Notes: generated by a model not told the origin, from the letters alone. A DNA stretch of 49,840 nt from Tubiluchus corallicola (GCA_030141605.1 JAQGDQ010001279.1:1-49840), one strand, 5' to 3'. Shown: positions 1-12,187, counted from the stretch's first letter. Translations and numbers: made by a program.

Positions 1-553
<553 letters not shown>

Positions 554-1224
554 GAGAGTTACAGTTCATTGACAAAGTTTATGAACGTCACCGAGTGAAG
601 CTTGGAAAATTACAATTTGACTTTATATTTTCTTACAGGCCTTCTGGTCTTAATTACGTCAGCACAAACAGTTTTGGTGGTCATGGCAACGGATACAGGG
701 GAAAACGTTCAGCAAACAGCAACAACAAGCACAGTGCTGCCATGTACACACCATATATACTGTACTGCGCCACTACCCCGGCTCCGTGAGGAAAATCAAG
801 AAACTTATTATTGTTTCATAACGTGATTATGTGTTATTGTGTGAATAATGTTACATGTAAGTTAGTTGTTCACTGTACAACTTGTGTAAGCAACAAAAAA
901 CTGTTTAAAGAAAGACAGGACAATTTTTCGCATACTACCCCATATTCAACTCCGATAAAAGTATACATTTTAACACAATTAATGCTGCAACAGCATTTCT
1001 AATAAATAAATTTACTGCTTATAAACTTAATTAATACAGGCGAGCTCAACTATTGATGACATCACAAACTAACATAATTTTCAACAGCGAAAAATATTCC
1101 ACGAGCGTGTTGCACGTGTTTGCGAAAGCGAAAGTAAAGTACAGTGCTACTGTAAGTGCTTTGTACTAACCATAAATTTTACTATAAGCATAACTGTTAA
1201 AAGTGTTACTATAACAACAGCAAG
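554..1224. other. Intergenic, no supported gene
   Basis: Unique-looking AT-rich DNA. Short open frames of 60-75 codons near 595-1002 show no recognisable domain and no matching splice partners, so I do not call them genes. Confidence 0.6.
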
Positions 1225-1313
1225 GGCTGCGAGGCAAATGCGTTGTCTGGTATACTTAACCTTTGACCTTTTTACGAGCATTATCAATCACCGAAACTGT
1301 GAAAAGGCTTATT
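1225..1313 (+). mobile_element. Partial copy of the intronic MITE-like repeat
   Basis: The sequence around the DR1-like motif (1257-1269) followed by GTGAAAAGGCTTATT matches the right end of the elements at 11763-12132 and 44491-44873 (the same order: motif, 'CAATCAC', 'CTGTGAAAAGGCTTATT'). Only this one end is visible, so it is a truncated copy or a solo end of the same family. Confidence 0.55.
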
Positions 1314-1487
1314 GTAAGCAAACAAAAGAATGAACAGTAATTGGAACTACTTATTATTTAAATATTTTGTGCTTAAAGCACAAGAAATTTTAGTTACTAC
1401 AAAATGTACCACTTCCACCGGTATTTATGCTTAAAACAGGGACACTTCAAGATCTTGCATGAAGCAGGGCTTAATCAATTCAGCACT

Positions 1488-1521
1488 CACACGCACACGC
1501 ACACGCACACGCACACGCGCA

Positions 1522-1555
<34 letters not shown>
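1488..1555. repeat. (CA)n microsatellite with CG variants
   Basis: An alternating purine-pyrimidine run (ACGCAC units followed by pure AC), a sequence type that can adopt left-handed DNA. No gene nearby. Confidence 0.9.
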
Positions 1556-1557
<2 letters not shown>

Positions 1558-2828
1558 CGCGACCCTAGATAATCAGTTGATACGAAGGGACATATATATA
1601 TCTATAATTTTTCTCGTCGTCTCGTGCAGAGGATGAAATTGATGGTTAGGATTGAACAAAGAATCCAAAGTGGGCCAATCCGAAAAGACCATTATTTGAA
1701 TGAATGCAATGTTTAGAAGACTATTCTACCAATACTCTAAAACACGGTTAGCGACCGGCAGAAAACACAACTAAATACAAAGAATGAAACATTTACCAAT
1801 TGCAAATAATAAAAAGCAGTTCATACTTACCACTACATTGGCTTGCTGTGGTTGCTGCGTAAATTGGACTTCGGAAATTACAAAAAAAGATTAAAACTTT
1901 CGTGAGAGCAAAGCAGAAAAACAATGTCAGAACTTTAGGAACGTTTTGCGCGTACATCAAGTGCTCACTTAAAGACGCTAATCTATCCGGTTATGATTCG
2001 AATCCGGAAGACAATGTTAGGAAATCTTCGATGAAATCCGGTATTCGCTATCCGTCAATCCGGAGCAAGACTAGCATTAAACACGACCCAACGAAAAAGG
2101 TGGAAAAACGAAAGTTAACAATCACACGGGCAGTAAAAAGATAATGAAAACCAGTCTTAGCAGCAATCAATCAATCAATTTATCAGCAATCAATCAATCA
2201 AATATTAACATTTATCAACAAAAAAATTAATAATGACCACGCCATATTCTGATAATCTTAATGGTGCCGATTTACAAGAACAAACAATTCGAAAAGCCTA
2301 GTGTGTGCCAGGGGTGAGCATCGAATATTCAAGTTCTATTCAAATCTAAAATTATAGATTCGAATAATACAGCACTTCAGCCACAAACGTTCTTTATCAT
2401 GAAAACGCGTCAAACCTCGTGCAATCAGTATAATTTCTTGTGACTTTGTGCAAAATTTTTAAACAAATTATTAATGTTTTCACTGCAGAACAAAATGGAG
2501 AAATCTGCATGTTCTTTCTCAGACAGCTTTTTATTAGTGATTGGAAAATTCATATGAAACCTTTAAAACTGAAATTCTATTCGGATTCGAAGATGTTTGA
2601 AATTCGGTCTGAAGCGGGTTCGAAAGTCACATTCGATAAGAATTTGCCTTCTGGTAAAGAATGTCATGGCCACCGCTGCAGATATTTCCATCGGGTACCC
2701 GGGTAATGAGCAATTACCCTCATTACTTGCTACCTGAGCCTAATATTTCTACCTAGTTCCAACAATGAAAATGCAGACTTTATCTGTAATACGGTATCCA
2801 TTGTTAGAAAATTTAAATGCCCCCTTCT
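1556..2828. other. Intergenic, no supported gene
   Basis: AT-rich DNA. An 80-codon lysine/arginine/serine-rich open frame at 1902-2144 has only a GTG start and no recognisable domain. A short (CAAT)n-like stretch lies near 2165-2200. Nothing else recognised. Confidence 0.55.
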
Positions 2829-2832
2829 GCTG

Positions 2833-3350
2833 TGCACTTCTACAGCAGATACCTGCCAGCAGACTAGAGTATTAACTGCTGCCTTGGCAATGCACTTCTA
2901 CAGCGGATACCTGCCACCAGACTATTGAGTATTAACTGCTGCCTTGGCAATGCACTTCTACAGCGGATACCTGCCAGCAGACTATTGAGTATTAACTGCT
3001 GCCTTGGCAATGCACTTCTACAGCAGATACCTGCCAGCAGACTAGAGTATTAACTGCTGCCTTAGCAATGCACTTCTACAGCAGATACCTGCCAGCAGAG
3101 TATTGAGTATTAACTGCTGCTTTGGCAATGCACTTCTACAGTGGATACCTGCCACCAGACTATTGAGTATTAACTGCTGCCTTGGCAATGCACTTCTACA
3201 GCAGATACCTGCCAGCAGAGTATTGAGTATTAACTGCTGCTTTGGCAATGCACTTCTACAGCGGATACCTGCCAGCAGACTATTGAGTATTAACTGCTGC
3301 CTTGGCAATGCACTTCTACAGCGGATACCTGCCAGCAGACTATTGAGTAT
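2833..3350. repeat. 60-bp minisatellite, nine units
   Basis: Nine head-to-tail units start at GCACTTCTACAG near 2833, 2892, 2952, 3012, 3070, 3130, 3190, 3250 and 3310, mostly 60 bp apart with 58- and 59-bp variants. Units vary at a few sites (CAGCGGAT or CAGCAGAT; GCCACC or GCCAGC). Because 60 is divisible by three, both strands give spurious ORFs with 20-residue repeats. Confidence 0.95.
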
Positions 3351-3762
3351 TTCATTTGAGAACATAAGTCATTACAACTTCTTCACAGCCACTGAATCTT
3401 AACAATCAGGCACCTAGGTACCGGGCGGGTATAAGGAATAGGGTTAGGAGTCTGATTTTTGCTACCCGTGTAAAAACTACTTGCAGATAGTTATCTAATA
3501 AGAAATGTACTCACTGTGACCATAACCAACTTCATTATTAACCTCCATGCCGAACAATTAGAAGTTATTCAAACTTCACTATCGAAGGTAGCGTTCCCGT
3601 TCAGGAAACAAGATGAAATTGCGAAGATCACAGGTGCAGAAAGATCATACATATATGCGACGGCCGCCTACGTAAGACAACCAAGATAAGATTAACCATC
3701 ACGCGTATAACAAGCAGCCGAATTACACACTAACTTTAAAATAGGACTAAAAACGAACAGGG
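3351..3762. other. Intergenic, nothing recognised
   Basis: Unique DNA between two tandem repeats. No open frame with a recognisable domain on either strand. Confidence 0.5.
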
Positions 3763-3946
3763 GTGTTTGCCGAAGTACCGAAATACAAATCGAATAATCA
3801 ATAATGTATCACTGCAGTTGCAGATCGGTTGGAGACAGTGGCGTGGCTAATCCGGTGTTTGCCGAAGTATCGAAATACAAATAGAATAATCAATAATGTA
3901 TCACTGCAGTTGCAGATCGGTTGGAGACAGTGGCGTGGCTAATCTG
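3763..3946. repeat. Tandem duplication, 92-bp unit, two copies
   Basis: The block starting GTGTTTGCCGAAGTA recurs 92 bp downstream, both copies ending in GGAGACAGTGGCGTGGCTAAT. They differ at about three positions (for example TACCG/TATCG and ATCG/ATAG), so the duplication is recent. Confidence 0.9.
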
Positions 3947-4165
3947 GAAGCAAGGGGGTGACTGCTCAACGAGCACATCATTCAAAATTGACGTCTTTTC
4001 AACAAGTTTTTTAGCTCTTTAGTTCACATGTGCGATAAACGTCTGTTTCGGTACCTTTGCAATTTATTATAACAGTGTTATATCATGTCTGTTATTAAGA
4101 CTGTTAAATTAAATTGAAACTAATTATTTTATATATATATATGCCAGCAGAATTAATATATAGAT

Positions 4166-4246
<81 letters not shown>

Positions 4247-4271
4247 AATAATAATAATAATAATAATAATG

Positions 4272-4319
<48 letters not shown>

Positions 4320-4368
4320 TTAATGATAATAACAACAACAACAACAACAGCAACAATAACGACAAAAA
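4166..4368. repeat. (CAA)n-(TAA)n compound microsatellite
   Basis: CAA repeat to about 4243, then TAA repeat with rare TGA changes, ending in a short imperfect AACAACAAC return. A poly-leucine ORF on the minus strand is an artefact of this array. Confidence 0.95.
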
Positions 4369-4499
4369 CAATCCTTACTTAAGGTTGGCTTAAAATTCAA
4401 CAGACAACGCAAGACGCCATGAAACTTTTGTCGCCGATTATAAATAACAAACTACACCTACATAACAGAGATTATTATTATTCCACTTTTATCGCTCTT

Positions 4500-4640
4500 C
4501 CCCCCCCCCCCCAAATACAGATACAGGGCAACAGCAGGTACCATTTTTTGGTGTTGCCCGACCACAATATTGAATTCAAGATCTCCCTTACTGTGAAAGC
4601 GGATGCGTTACCACTAGACTAGACTGTCTCTGGTCTCACA
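4500..4640 (-). mobile_element. tRNA-derived SINE (minus strand)
   Basis: On the minus strand, TAGTGGTAACGC (4605-4616) resembles a Pol III box A with its D-arm, and TCTTGAATTCAAT (4570-4582) resembles a box B. They are spaced like the internal promoter of a tRNA gene, with a degraded anticodon arm between them. The head cannot fold as an intact tRNA. A poly-C run and the CAA/TAA microsatellite lie downstream of it (lower coordinates). I infer a SINE rather than a working tRNA gene. Confidence 0.55.
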
Positions 4641-5783
4641 GTAACAGATTTCCGAAGTATACTGATTAATGTCAATGGACACTTAAGCTTCGATACATCA
4701 ATAAGGATTGCTGATGTGAAATTTTACTTTAGAGTTCTGCCTGGCCAGTAGACGTAATTAATGAGCATATGATGGTAATGATGATGATGATTATGATGAT
4801 GACGGTGATGACGATGATGATCTGAAATGATTGTGTAGATTTAATTCTTTAGAGCATGAATCAAAACTGCACACCATTTTGATGGGTTTGAACAAAAAAT
4901 TGCTTGCCAGCTTTCATAAATTTCACCATTTTGAGGGAAAGCAAAAAGGCACACGAATAAAAAATAAATAATTTTGCGTTATTCTGAGTCAACCTACATT
5001 TTTTATGATTTGTCTTCAACATTCTCATTGCTCCTATAAGCACATATACTTAATGTCAGCATTATAAATAATATACTTATTATGTCTTTATGTGCTTGTT
5101 ATTAATGTTAAAATTCAAACCTACATTTCACAAGTTCAATCTTAGTACACTAACCATTCCTTTATTTACTTAAGCAACTTAGTAATGCTTCGTATGTAAA
5201 ATTTTATCACACCATTTCTGAAAATTTGAAACTTGATAATTGTCCACGTAATTAATTAATAATAGCAACATTGCTTACGGGGTGGTTGACCTTGATAACT
5301 TTTAGTTCTTCGCCAGCTTTTTACTAATCAGTTTAAAATCATATCTCAGATAAAAAAATTATCATAATAATTTTATTACGTTGCATCATATTATCGTTTT
5401 ATGTGCTGTGTTTTTCGTCCCTTAAAAGGTGATAAATAAAGATACTTATACCGCCAACGACATGGTTAGTACTCGAATTTTAAACTGTTTATTTATCGCT
5501 CGAATGAGTAGAGTTTATGCACATTTAAATTTCCAATCTTTGTTCGATGAAAGATTATTTAAAATAGCCTTTTTTGAAATTGGATTGCTAATGGTGCGTT
5601 CACACGTTGCAACTTTACTCCAAGAGTAAAGTTAGGGAGAGAAGTCTTTACGTCTGAACGCGTCATGAGAAATGTGATTATTACCGGAGGTATTTACACA
5701 CTGGCTTAAACAAATAAACTAATATAGGCTTGATTTTATATATAACTGGCTTTCGTATATAAGACCTATAATTAGTTAGTATT
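4641..5783. other. Intergenic, no supported gene
   Basis: A short (GAT)n tract near 4768-4822, otherwise AT-rich DNA with only 60-70 codon open frames lacking known domains. Confidence 0.5.
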
Positions 5784-5795
5784 ATAATGATGATG

Positions 5796-5890
<95 letters not shown>
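5784..5890. repeat. (ATT)n microsatellite
   Basis: About 35 near-perfect ATT trinucleotides preceded by ATGATGATG. Confidence 0.95.
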
Positions 5891-5910
5891 GTAGTACGTA
5901 CGCTATATAC

Positions 5911-5972
5911 CAAGGGTGTGCAAATTATCTGACTAGCCGGGCCACATTAATATTTCCTGCGGGCCACAGGCA
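5911..5972. mobile_element. hAT-like repeat end (tentative)
   Basis: AAGGGTGTGCAAATTATCTG followed by GCCGGGCCACATTAA and GCGGGCCACAGGCAG resembles the GC-rich 'gcgggccgcat' ends typical of hAT-superfamily non-autonomous elements. Only one end is seen and no target duplication was found, so this is tentative. Confidence 0.35.
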
Positions 5973-6666
5973 GTTTGATCAAGGAGCCAAGTACAATGAC
6001 CAGTTGCTTGATATGATTGAAAAATCAGAATTAGATGACGTCAAAATTTGTGATTTAGTTAGCCATTTCACAGATGAGAACTTAATGGCTAGAGATGGCT
6101 TGCATTTTAGTAGGCTGGGGGTCAGCAAGTTAACAGAACGTATGAAATTGTGTATAAATGACAAAGATCGTTGGTCCAGAGCGAAAAAAAGCAACAGCTA
6201 TCACCTATCTAGAGTACCTTCTGTGGAAAACAGTAATTTTAGGCCGTCAACTTATGCTAATGCAGTAAATGGGCCTTATCCTATAAACGTGTCGAAGCCT
6301 GGCCTACTGCCGACCCCGTTTACAACAGATAATAGGTCATTAACTACTAGGCCCACAAGCATTACAGCACCTGCAATTAGTACAAACCACTCCAATGAGA
6401 AACCAGAACTTGTGAATAGGCCTAGCTCGTTTGTATTGAGCACCTCTTATTGTGCAGACAATAACAAGGACTCTACTAACGCCGGTCAAATAATGCACGA
6501 AGATACTAGGTCTTCACATACAGATAATGAAAACACGGGATACACGAGAAACGCAAAAAACCAACACGATTTTGCAAACACAGAACCCTACATACAAAAC
6601 AATCAGATTAAAAAGCAAGGTAAACTGAAAAACGCCTTTAAAACACTGGTTGAAACACCTTGTTAA
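5973..6666 (+). pseudogene. SGNH/GDSL-hydrolase-like fragment, probable retroelement ORF1
   Basis: An open frame running in from about 5970 to a TAA at 6664-6666; its first good ATG is at 6013-6015 (GATATGATTG). About 45 residues after this, RDGLHFSRLGVSKLTERM matches the C-terminal block of SGNH/GDSL hydrolases, in which D-x-x-H supplies catalytic Asp and His (here D-G-L-H). The N-terminal blocks carrying the catalytic Ser and the oxyanion Gly/Asn are absent. The remaining 150 residues are Ser/Thr/Asn-rich and probably disordered. Such domains occur in ORF1 of CR1-like non-LTR retrotransposons and in other invertebrate element proteins. No reverse transcriptase follows. I infer a truncated element ORF; a host exon is less likely. 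Catalysis is not expected. Confidence 0.5.
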
Positions 6667-7985
6667 TGACGTACGAGATATTGTACAAAATGTAACAGAG
6701 TTGGGCCTTTAGCATTTCAATTAAGCTGAATCCATCAAATAATGGTAAAGCCTACTTAATTTAGATTGTTATGGCAGGACTGGAACCAGTCTGACATAAA
6801 CTTCTAAGAGGAAACTTTGAAGCGACAAGTGCCAGCGAGAAGCGACTGAAGCGGCTTAATCGTAGATCAATGATTGTTCAATTTTATTGGAATCTTGACT
6901 TTACGTTCAGAAGCAGAACATTAGGTAGCCTACATGACTTGCGTCTTCATTAATTCATTTAAATTATTTCAGTTTACACGGCGCGCATGCGTGAAGTGAA
7001 ACAGCTTCCAGTGACTGTGATTGTGAAATGCACTGTGAATCTGTGATTGTGAACCTAAATGCAATCGTTTACCATAATAACAAAAGTTGTCGCAAATGCG
7101 AGCCGTGTAATTTAATTTACAGTTTATTAATAATTTTGATTTGTAGATTTAAATTTTTTGTTTTTCACTACCACTAAGTCAGTGCTGACATCTGTTTGTA
7201 CACTTGGAAGTTTCCAATATATGTATGTACTTGCTACTACTATATGTTTGTATGGAACTGGGTTACTTGGCTTCTCTGTGAATGTAGTAGTTTTTCACAC
7301 TTGGTAGCAAGATTAGAGGACAAGCAATAGGCTTAAGCAGTTGTGTGGTTATAATAACGTTTTGACTCAGGTGCCATGATATATTGGGTGAAGTATTTAC
7401 TTTAACATTTGTTTATTAATGTTTATTTTCGTGTATATGTGGATTGACAATGAGACTATGATTTTGAATACATTACAGTTCGCAAAGTTAAACCATGTTT
7501 TCATTCAGTGATTTCATCTGTTTCACACGAACATCGCAACGACAAAAACAGTCTGATAAACCTGTCAATGTCGGTTGTTAGCTGTCCCCAAAACACCCCA
7601 GTGACAACTTTAGCACCACGACAAAAGCCTGTAAAGGGAGTTTGTTTATTTATTTGCTTGTTGTTTATTTTTTATGCTTGTTTACGGTTATGATAATATT
7701 CTTCAACGAGCCGACGCTTACGTTAATTATGTAAAGTTGCATTAGCAGGTCATGTGACTGATGATGCAACTAATGTTCAACACATGCACTGATAAAGGCT
7801 TTTTGTGTCGATTCGGATTATGTCAAGTATTTTAAAGCAATGACAGTGTGGTTCTCCAGGTTCCAAAAATATGTTTTAGTCAGAACAAGTAAGGTAACAC
7901 CACTGACAACAACATTACAGACTATTACATGCTGTCAGGGCTAATCTTACTAAAAAATTGTGCAATTTTACCTCACTGTACAATT
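6667..7985. other. Intergenic, no supported gene
   Basis: AT-rich DNA without a recognisable ORF, RNA gene or repeat array on either strand. Confidence 0.5.
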
Positions 7986-7989
7986 TTAG

Positions 7990-8147
<158 letters not shown>

Positions 8148-8224
8148 GCAAATATCTGCAAAATATTTTGTGTATAAATACGCTTATAATCAAAAATATG
8201 CGAACATCCTACATAGTCCTCATA

Positions 8225-8840
8225 GTCCACACAACGCAAAGCCAGCAGCAGCAGCTTTTACTGAATTAAAGTTATAAACACAGTATAATGGATGACGTCA
8301 GAACAATGGCTTTGCGTCAGCAGTTTTCTATGCGAAAATTGCCAAAAATAGAACATCTAATTAACACGTCGATACTCCTCTTCTTGGTGGACCTGTCCGA
8401 AAATATAGCCCACACCATCGCGTAGCCCCGTTCTTTCTCTTTCTAAAGAGCCGTTTATCTCCTTCCGAGAGTCCCACCAGGCGCGGCTAGAACGTTTTTT
8501 CCGCATGCTGTTTGGTCAAAATTTCGAAAAAATCGCGAGTTGGGTCCGGAAAAATGCCCGTTACAGGACGCCGTGGCCCTCTCGCATATTCTAAATATGC
8601 CTATGATACAAACGATTGAATGGGCTATCTATTCATAGCCAGCACCACCCATGGCCCGTTCCCGTACTGCAGATCTCAGACGGTATAACTTTTGCAAAAA
8701 AACGCCGAAAAATGGCCATTTTTGGAGGTTTTTCGCCCCCCCCCGTTCCTCGCAGTGGGCCCAATTCGAAAAATAAACCCCCAATGGCACGACACTAGAT
8801 CGAGACCTTTCGTTTGATGTATGGATCGCCGCAAATGGTG
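8225..8840 (+). mobile_element. Interspersed repeat family B, copy 1
   Basis: Matches 33590-34260 in reverse orientation over nearly its full length. Shared landmarks, read on this strand, are CAGCAGCAGCTTTTACTG, ATGACGTCAGAACA, CTAAAGAGCC/TTAAAGAGCC, CTAGAACGTTTTTTC, GACGCCGTGGC, GTTTATTTTTCGAA and CTAGATCGAGACCTTTCG. No transposase frame is visible. I infer a non-autonomous interspersed element, family unknown. Confidence 0.7.
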
Positions 8841-8934
8841 CCGTCGTCGGAGCTGTAGCGTACCAGCGAAATTAATATATAGCGATGTGCATAAAGGTTT
8901 TGCATTCCAGGATTTTATTGCTATCGCAATTTTT

Positions 8935-9690
8935 CTCTTGCGGCTAATTAACAAAACGCATCAAGTACCTTTGTACGTCTTAACAACAAACTTAATTTGC
9001 CAAGGGCAGTAAAGGCGAAAACCTACCAGGTGGTGCCATCTACAGGCTGCAAGACAAACGATTTTAGAAGCATACCATCGATTGCGCCCAGATGCTTGTA
9101 AACTATCATAGACATAATTATAATTGTTCTAACATAGTGAGTGTAGTGATCTATATAATAATTATGGGATATTCAAGCTGATATTGGATGAATGTATTGA
9201 AGATCGAGTTACACAATAAAAAATTTACTAACAGACGCCTGCATAATACAACTACAGTACGGTCACAAACTGTTATCCAATGAGAGCAATTCATGAACGT
9301 GTACTTTAACGTCCGTGCAAATAAAGGTTAAATGTCCGTAGTAAAGTATGTTAAACTGTCTTCTTTTTCTGATTGTTTGTTTTTTTGATGTTAGTTACGT
9401 TATTTTTTATTGTTATGCATTTCGAATCAGTTCTGAAGACGATAACAAATGGAACGTTTATAATTCTCATGAGAATTTTTATATTTCTGATTTTTCTGCT
9501 CACAATTATTAGTTCATAATGGCATAAACAACAGTCTTGCTGCGGAGGTACTACGTAAACTAGTAAGACACAAGACCCTCCTCACCTAGGGTTGCCTCCC
9601 ACTCTTGATTTGACACGGAGTCTCCTGAGATTCAGCAATAGATCGGTAGTTTAGTCGGATTTTTTTTTTAATTCTGAAATCTCCTGATTC
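8935..9690 (+). mobile_element. Interspersed repeat family A, left copy
   Basis: From about 8990 the sequence matches 29655-30360 in the same orientation with few changes, including CCAGGTGGTGCCATCTACAG, GACAAACGATTTTAGAAGCA, CATGAGAATTTTTATATTTC and TGACACGGAGTCTCCTGA. A shorter block at 8935-8990 matches 29350-29410. No coding capacity recognised; probably part of an old element or a duplicated segment. Confidence 0.75.
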
Positions 9691-10154
9691 CGACCATTGC
9701 ATTGAAATTTGAGAAATTTTTTTAGCGAGTTTAAAAGTTAACAATTGTTCCTTATATTTGAACAATTAGCTTAGAAAGTTAATTAACGGCAACCGAACAC
9801 AGATATTGCTTACGTCAGAAACTAACCAGAGTTTGCGCAATAACACGCATTTTCCCTTGCGCGTCAAGCAACGTTTGCGTAAGTTTTACAAGAACTGTTT
9901 ACATTGATGTCACGAAAAACGTCAGAAACTAACACAGCAGTTCATGATCATGGTTATCACGGTTCCGAATTGTATTTATCGGCATACTTTATCCTGAAAT
10001 AACGTTTACACAATCGTCCGGTTTTCTTCTAAGCTAATAGCAATGGCATCAATGTTAAAATAACAGTAAACGTATTAAATTAAGTTTAATTATGTTGTAA
10101 AAAGCTTCATCTTATGACTATGTCTAGTTTGTTCACAAATATTTACTGCATCAG
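9691..10154. other. Intergenic, no supported gene
   Basis: AT-rich DNA lying just outside the left arm of the inverted duplication. No ORF of note. Confidence 0.45.
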
Positions 10155-10552
10155 CAAGTGCAAAGCAGGTAATCTTCGGCCATTTTCCCTTTGCCAATTT
10201 CGTCTTAATAACAGAAACAAAATGGAAGAAAAAATTTATCTAAAATTCATTTAACAAAAAGTTCTTAATAATTTGGTTGCTAAAAAGTATCTCGATAAAT
10301 CTCAAAATGTCAGAAATGTGTATTGGGACTTGGAATTAACTCCAGAGACGGACGTTACTGTTTGCACTTTTGTAAGTTTTAGACTTTTAAAGCTTTTTTA
10401 GCATCTAAAATCAAGAAATTTGTAGTTCTTTGTGATTTAATTTCTTAATTTTTTGTTTCTGAAAAAAAGCCCTTATAATACAGGAAATGCACTAGTTTGC
10501 AGCACTACCTCCAGTCCCTCTAGCTGATTCATGACTTCTGATTTTGATTTGT

Positions 10553-10602
10553 GAGAAGGTGGCGACCCCAACATCACGAGAAGGTGGCGACCCTACCATC
10601 AC
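10553..10602. repeat. 25-bp direct duplication upstream of cadherin copy 1
   Basis: GAGAAGGTGGCGACCC(C/T) followed by A(A/C)CATCAC occurs twice in tandem. The corresponding place in the right arm (about 46035-46065) has it once, so the duplication arose after the arms separated. Confidence 0.7.
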
Positions 10603-11040
10603 TATCGCTGCCACTTTTACTTGTAGTTCTAGATTGTCCTGTATTTCAATGGCGACAGATTTTCTCTAACTTATGAGACTAATTACTGATGCATCTCCTC
10701 CACGTACATTGATCATACATTGTACTAAATCAATGTTCTGTATACTTGTCATAAATTTGCATTGTTAATCATGTGTTCAAAAAGTTCTTCCAAGCTACAC
10801 GGATAATAAACTATTACTACTACTATTGCTGATGCAGAAAAACAGCTTCATTGGCTAATAAACCTTTTGAAACTGCAGTTGATTGTTTGTTTAACAATTT
10901 TATTTGGTTTACATGTTTTATGAATTCCGTATTTAAGTTGATTCATGCAGAGCTGAAATTTAAATGTTTCGTTGCTGTGCACTAATAAAGCAGCACGTTT
11001 ATATCGTGTATTTCTCATTATTAATTTCATCTGTTGAGCT

Positions 11041-11047
11041 TATATAG
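11041..11047 (+). promoter_or_regulatory. TATA-like element, cadherin copy 1
   Basis: TATATAG sits about 125 bp upstream of the ATG in a block (GAGCTTATATAGAAGTG) kept intact in the other arm at 45589-45595. Its position fits a core promoter with a 5' UTR of roughly 95 nt. That is inference from spacing and conservation only. Confidence 0.3.
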
Positions 11048-11171
11048 AAGTGATTGTACGACAAATTGTTTAAGGAAACTCTGGTATCTTTAATTACTAT
11101 AATATTAATTATCGAGCACGAGATAGTCAATTTGCGAAATTATTAATATATTAAGAAACGAAATATCCACT

Positions 11172-11724
11172 ATGGTCGCCTCATTTGGAAAATATCTACC
11201 GTTTATTATTGTACTGTGTCATTTTGCTCAATTCACAGTAAGCGATCTACTGTGTAATGTAACAGTTAGCACAATTGGAACAATACCCAACTGCTCCCTT
11301 CAGAATCTGGCAAGTGCAGAATCTTCAAATTTGAGATTCAAGGTCGTAAGGGAAGATTTCTACATCGGAGTACATCCCTATCATGGTCACTTATACGTCA
11401 AGGAAAATAGGCACTTGTCCATGCAAAAGAATCTCATTGAATTAAGAGTGAAGATTACGAACTTGATTTCACTGACCGAAGAATATGTCAATGTTGATGT
11501 CAACATTCTAGATGATAATAAACCAAAGTTTAGTTGTTCACCATATCCGTTTCAAGCAGTTCTAAATCCTCAAGCATCTAGTGGTGAACTGGTGTACGAG
11601 TTGTCAACGGTAGATGATGGAGATGGGGACATCGAGTACAATCTAGTGTTGGATTATAACAGTGAAGGTCTGTTTCTGGTTGACCCACATCTGGGATATA
11701 TTCGGACAACACGGGCTGTTGCAG
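11172..11724 (+). CDS. CadN-like: N-cadherin-like copy 1, exon 1 (signal peptide, EC1, part of EC2)
   Basis: Encodes 184 residues plus one base. The ATG at 11172 is followed by a typical signal peptide (basic residue, hydrophobic core LPFIIVLCHF, small residues before about residue 24). Then comes a cadherin repeat ending in the linker VNILDDNKPKF, and the start of a second containing a D-x-D-G-D calcium-site-like stretch. The frame ends at a GT donor (GCAG|GTAGGC, intron from 11725). Splicing to 13538 gives a glycine codon (G|GA) and a continuous cadherin sequence across the junction. The mirror copy at 45464-44912 has the same exon boundaries, which supports the model. Confidence 0.9.
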
Positions 11725-11762
11725 GTAGGCACTAAACACTCTAGGTATATGTTTTATCGTAT

Positions 11763-12132
11763 AATAAGCCTTTCCACATTTTTGTTGTGCACATGCGCAA
11801 TTACTGTAGGTCAAAGGTCAAGTGTACCACAGCAACACGTCTTAATTACAAAAGTCACGTAACATACGTGTAAAGCAAGACCCTCCGTCGCATCAGTTCA
11901 GCAACTTCAGTTGTTTTACATGGATTTTACTTAATTATGCAATAGAGTGATTTACTACCAGGATCTTGCTTGGGAACAAGGAAAAATAAACTAGGTAAGA
12001 TTCTAGCTAGCTGTTACTATTACAACAGTTTGAGGTGCCAGGCGTTGCCAAGTGCACACAAATGTCTGGTACACTTCACCTTTGACCTTTTCACGATAAA
12101 TGTCAATCACTGGTACTGTGAAAAGGCTTATT
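11763..12132. mobile_element. MITE-like element with DR1-bearing inverted ends
   Basis: The two ends are imperfect inverted repeats about 65 bp long: AATAAGCCTTTCCACA ... GGTCAAAGGTCAAGTGTACC at the left, and GGTACACTTCACCTTTGACC ... TGTGAAAAGGCTTATT at the right. No ORF lies inside. A homologous element sits at the same intron position in the right arm (44491-44873), so insertion preceded the duplication. A third, partial copy lies at 1225-1313. Confidence 0.6.
11808..11820 (+). promoter_or_regulatory. Perfect DR1 nuclear-receptor-like motif
   Basis: AGGTCA A AGGTCA, the consensus direct repeat with one-base spacer bound by HNF4/RXR/PPAR-type nuclear receptors. It lies in the left end of the MITE-like element, and a near-perfect copy (AGGTCA A AGGTGA) lies on the minus strand at 12076-12088. 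Binding is not shown; motif match only. Confidence 0.35.
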
Positions 12133-12182
12133 CGATTGTGTTTCTATCGTGTAATGTATTCATGCAATAGCAAACTGAATAT

Positions 12183-12187
<5 letters not shown>

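Noticed and set aside
1902-2144. 80-codon basic ORF as a gene
   Set aside because: Only a GTG start, no recognisable domain, no splice partners or repeats of it elsewhere in the window.
3042-3402. Opposite-strand ORFs with 20-residue repeats over the 60-bp array
   Set aside because: Produced by a tandem repeat whose period is divisible by three; open on both strands, no domain.
4861-5043. Minus-strand 60-codon ORF
   Set aside because: Length expected by chance and no features of a real exon.
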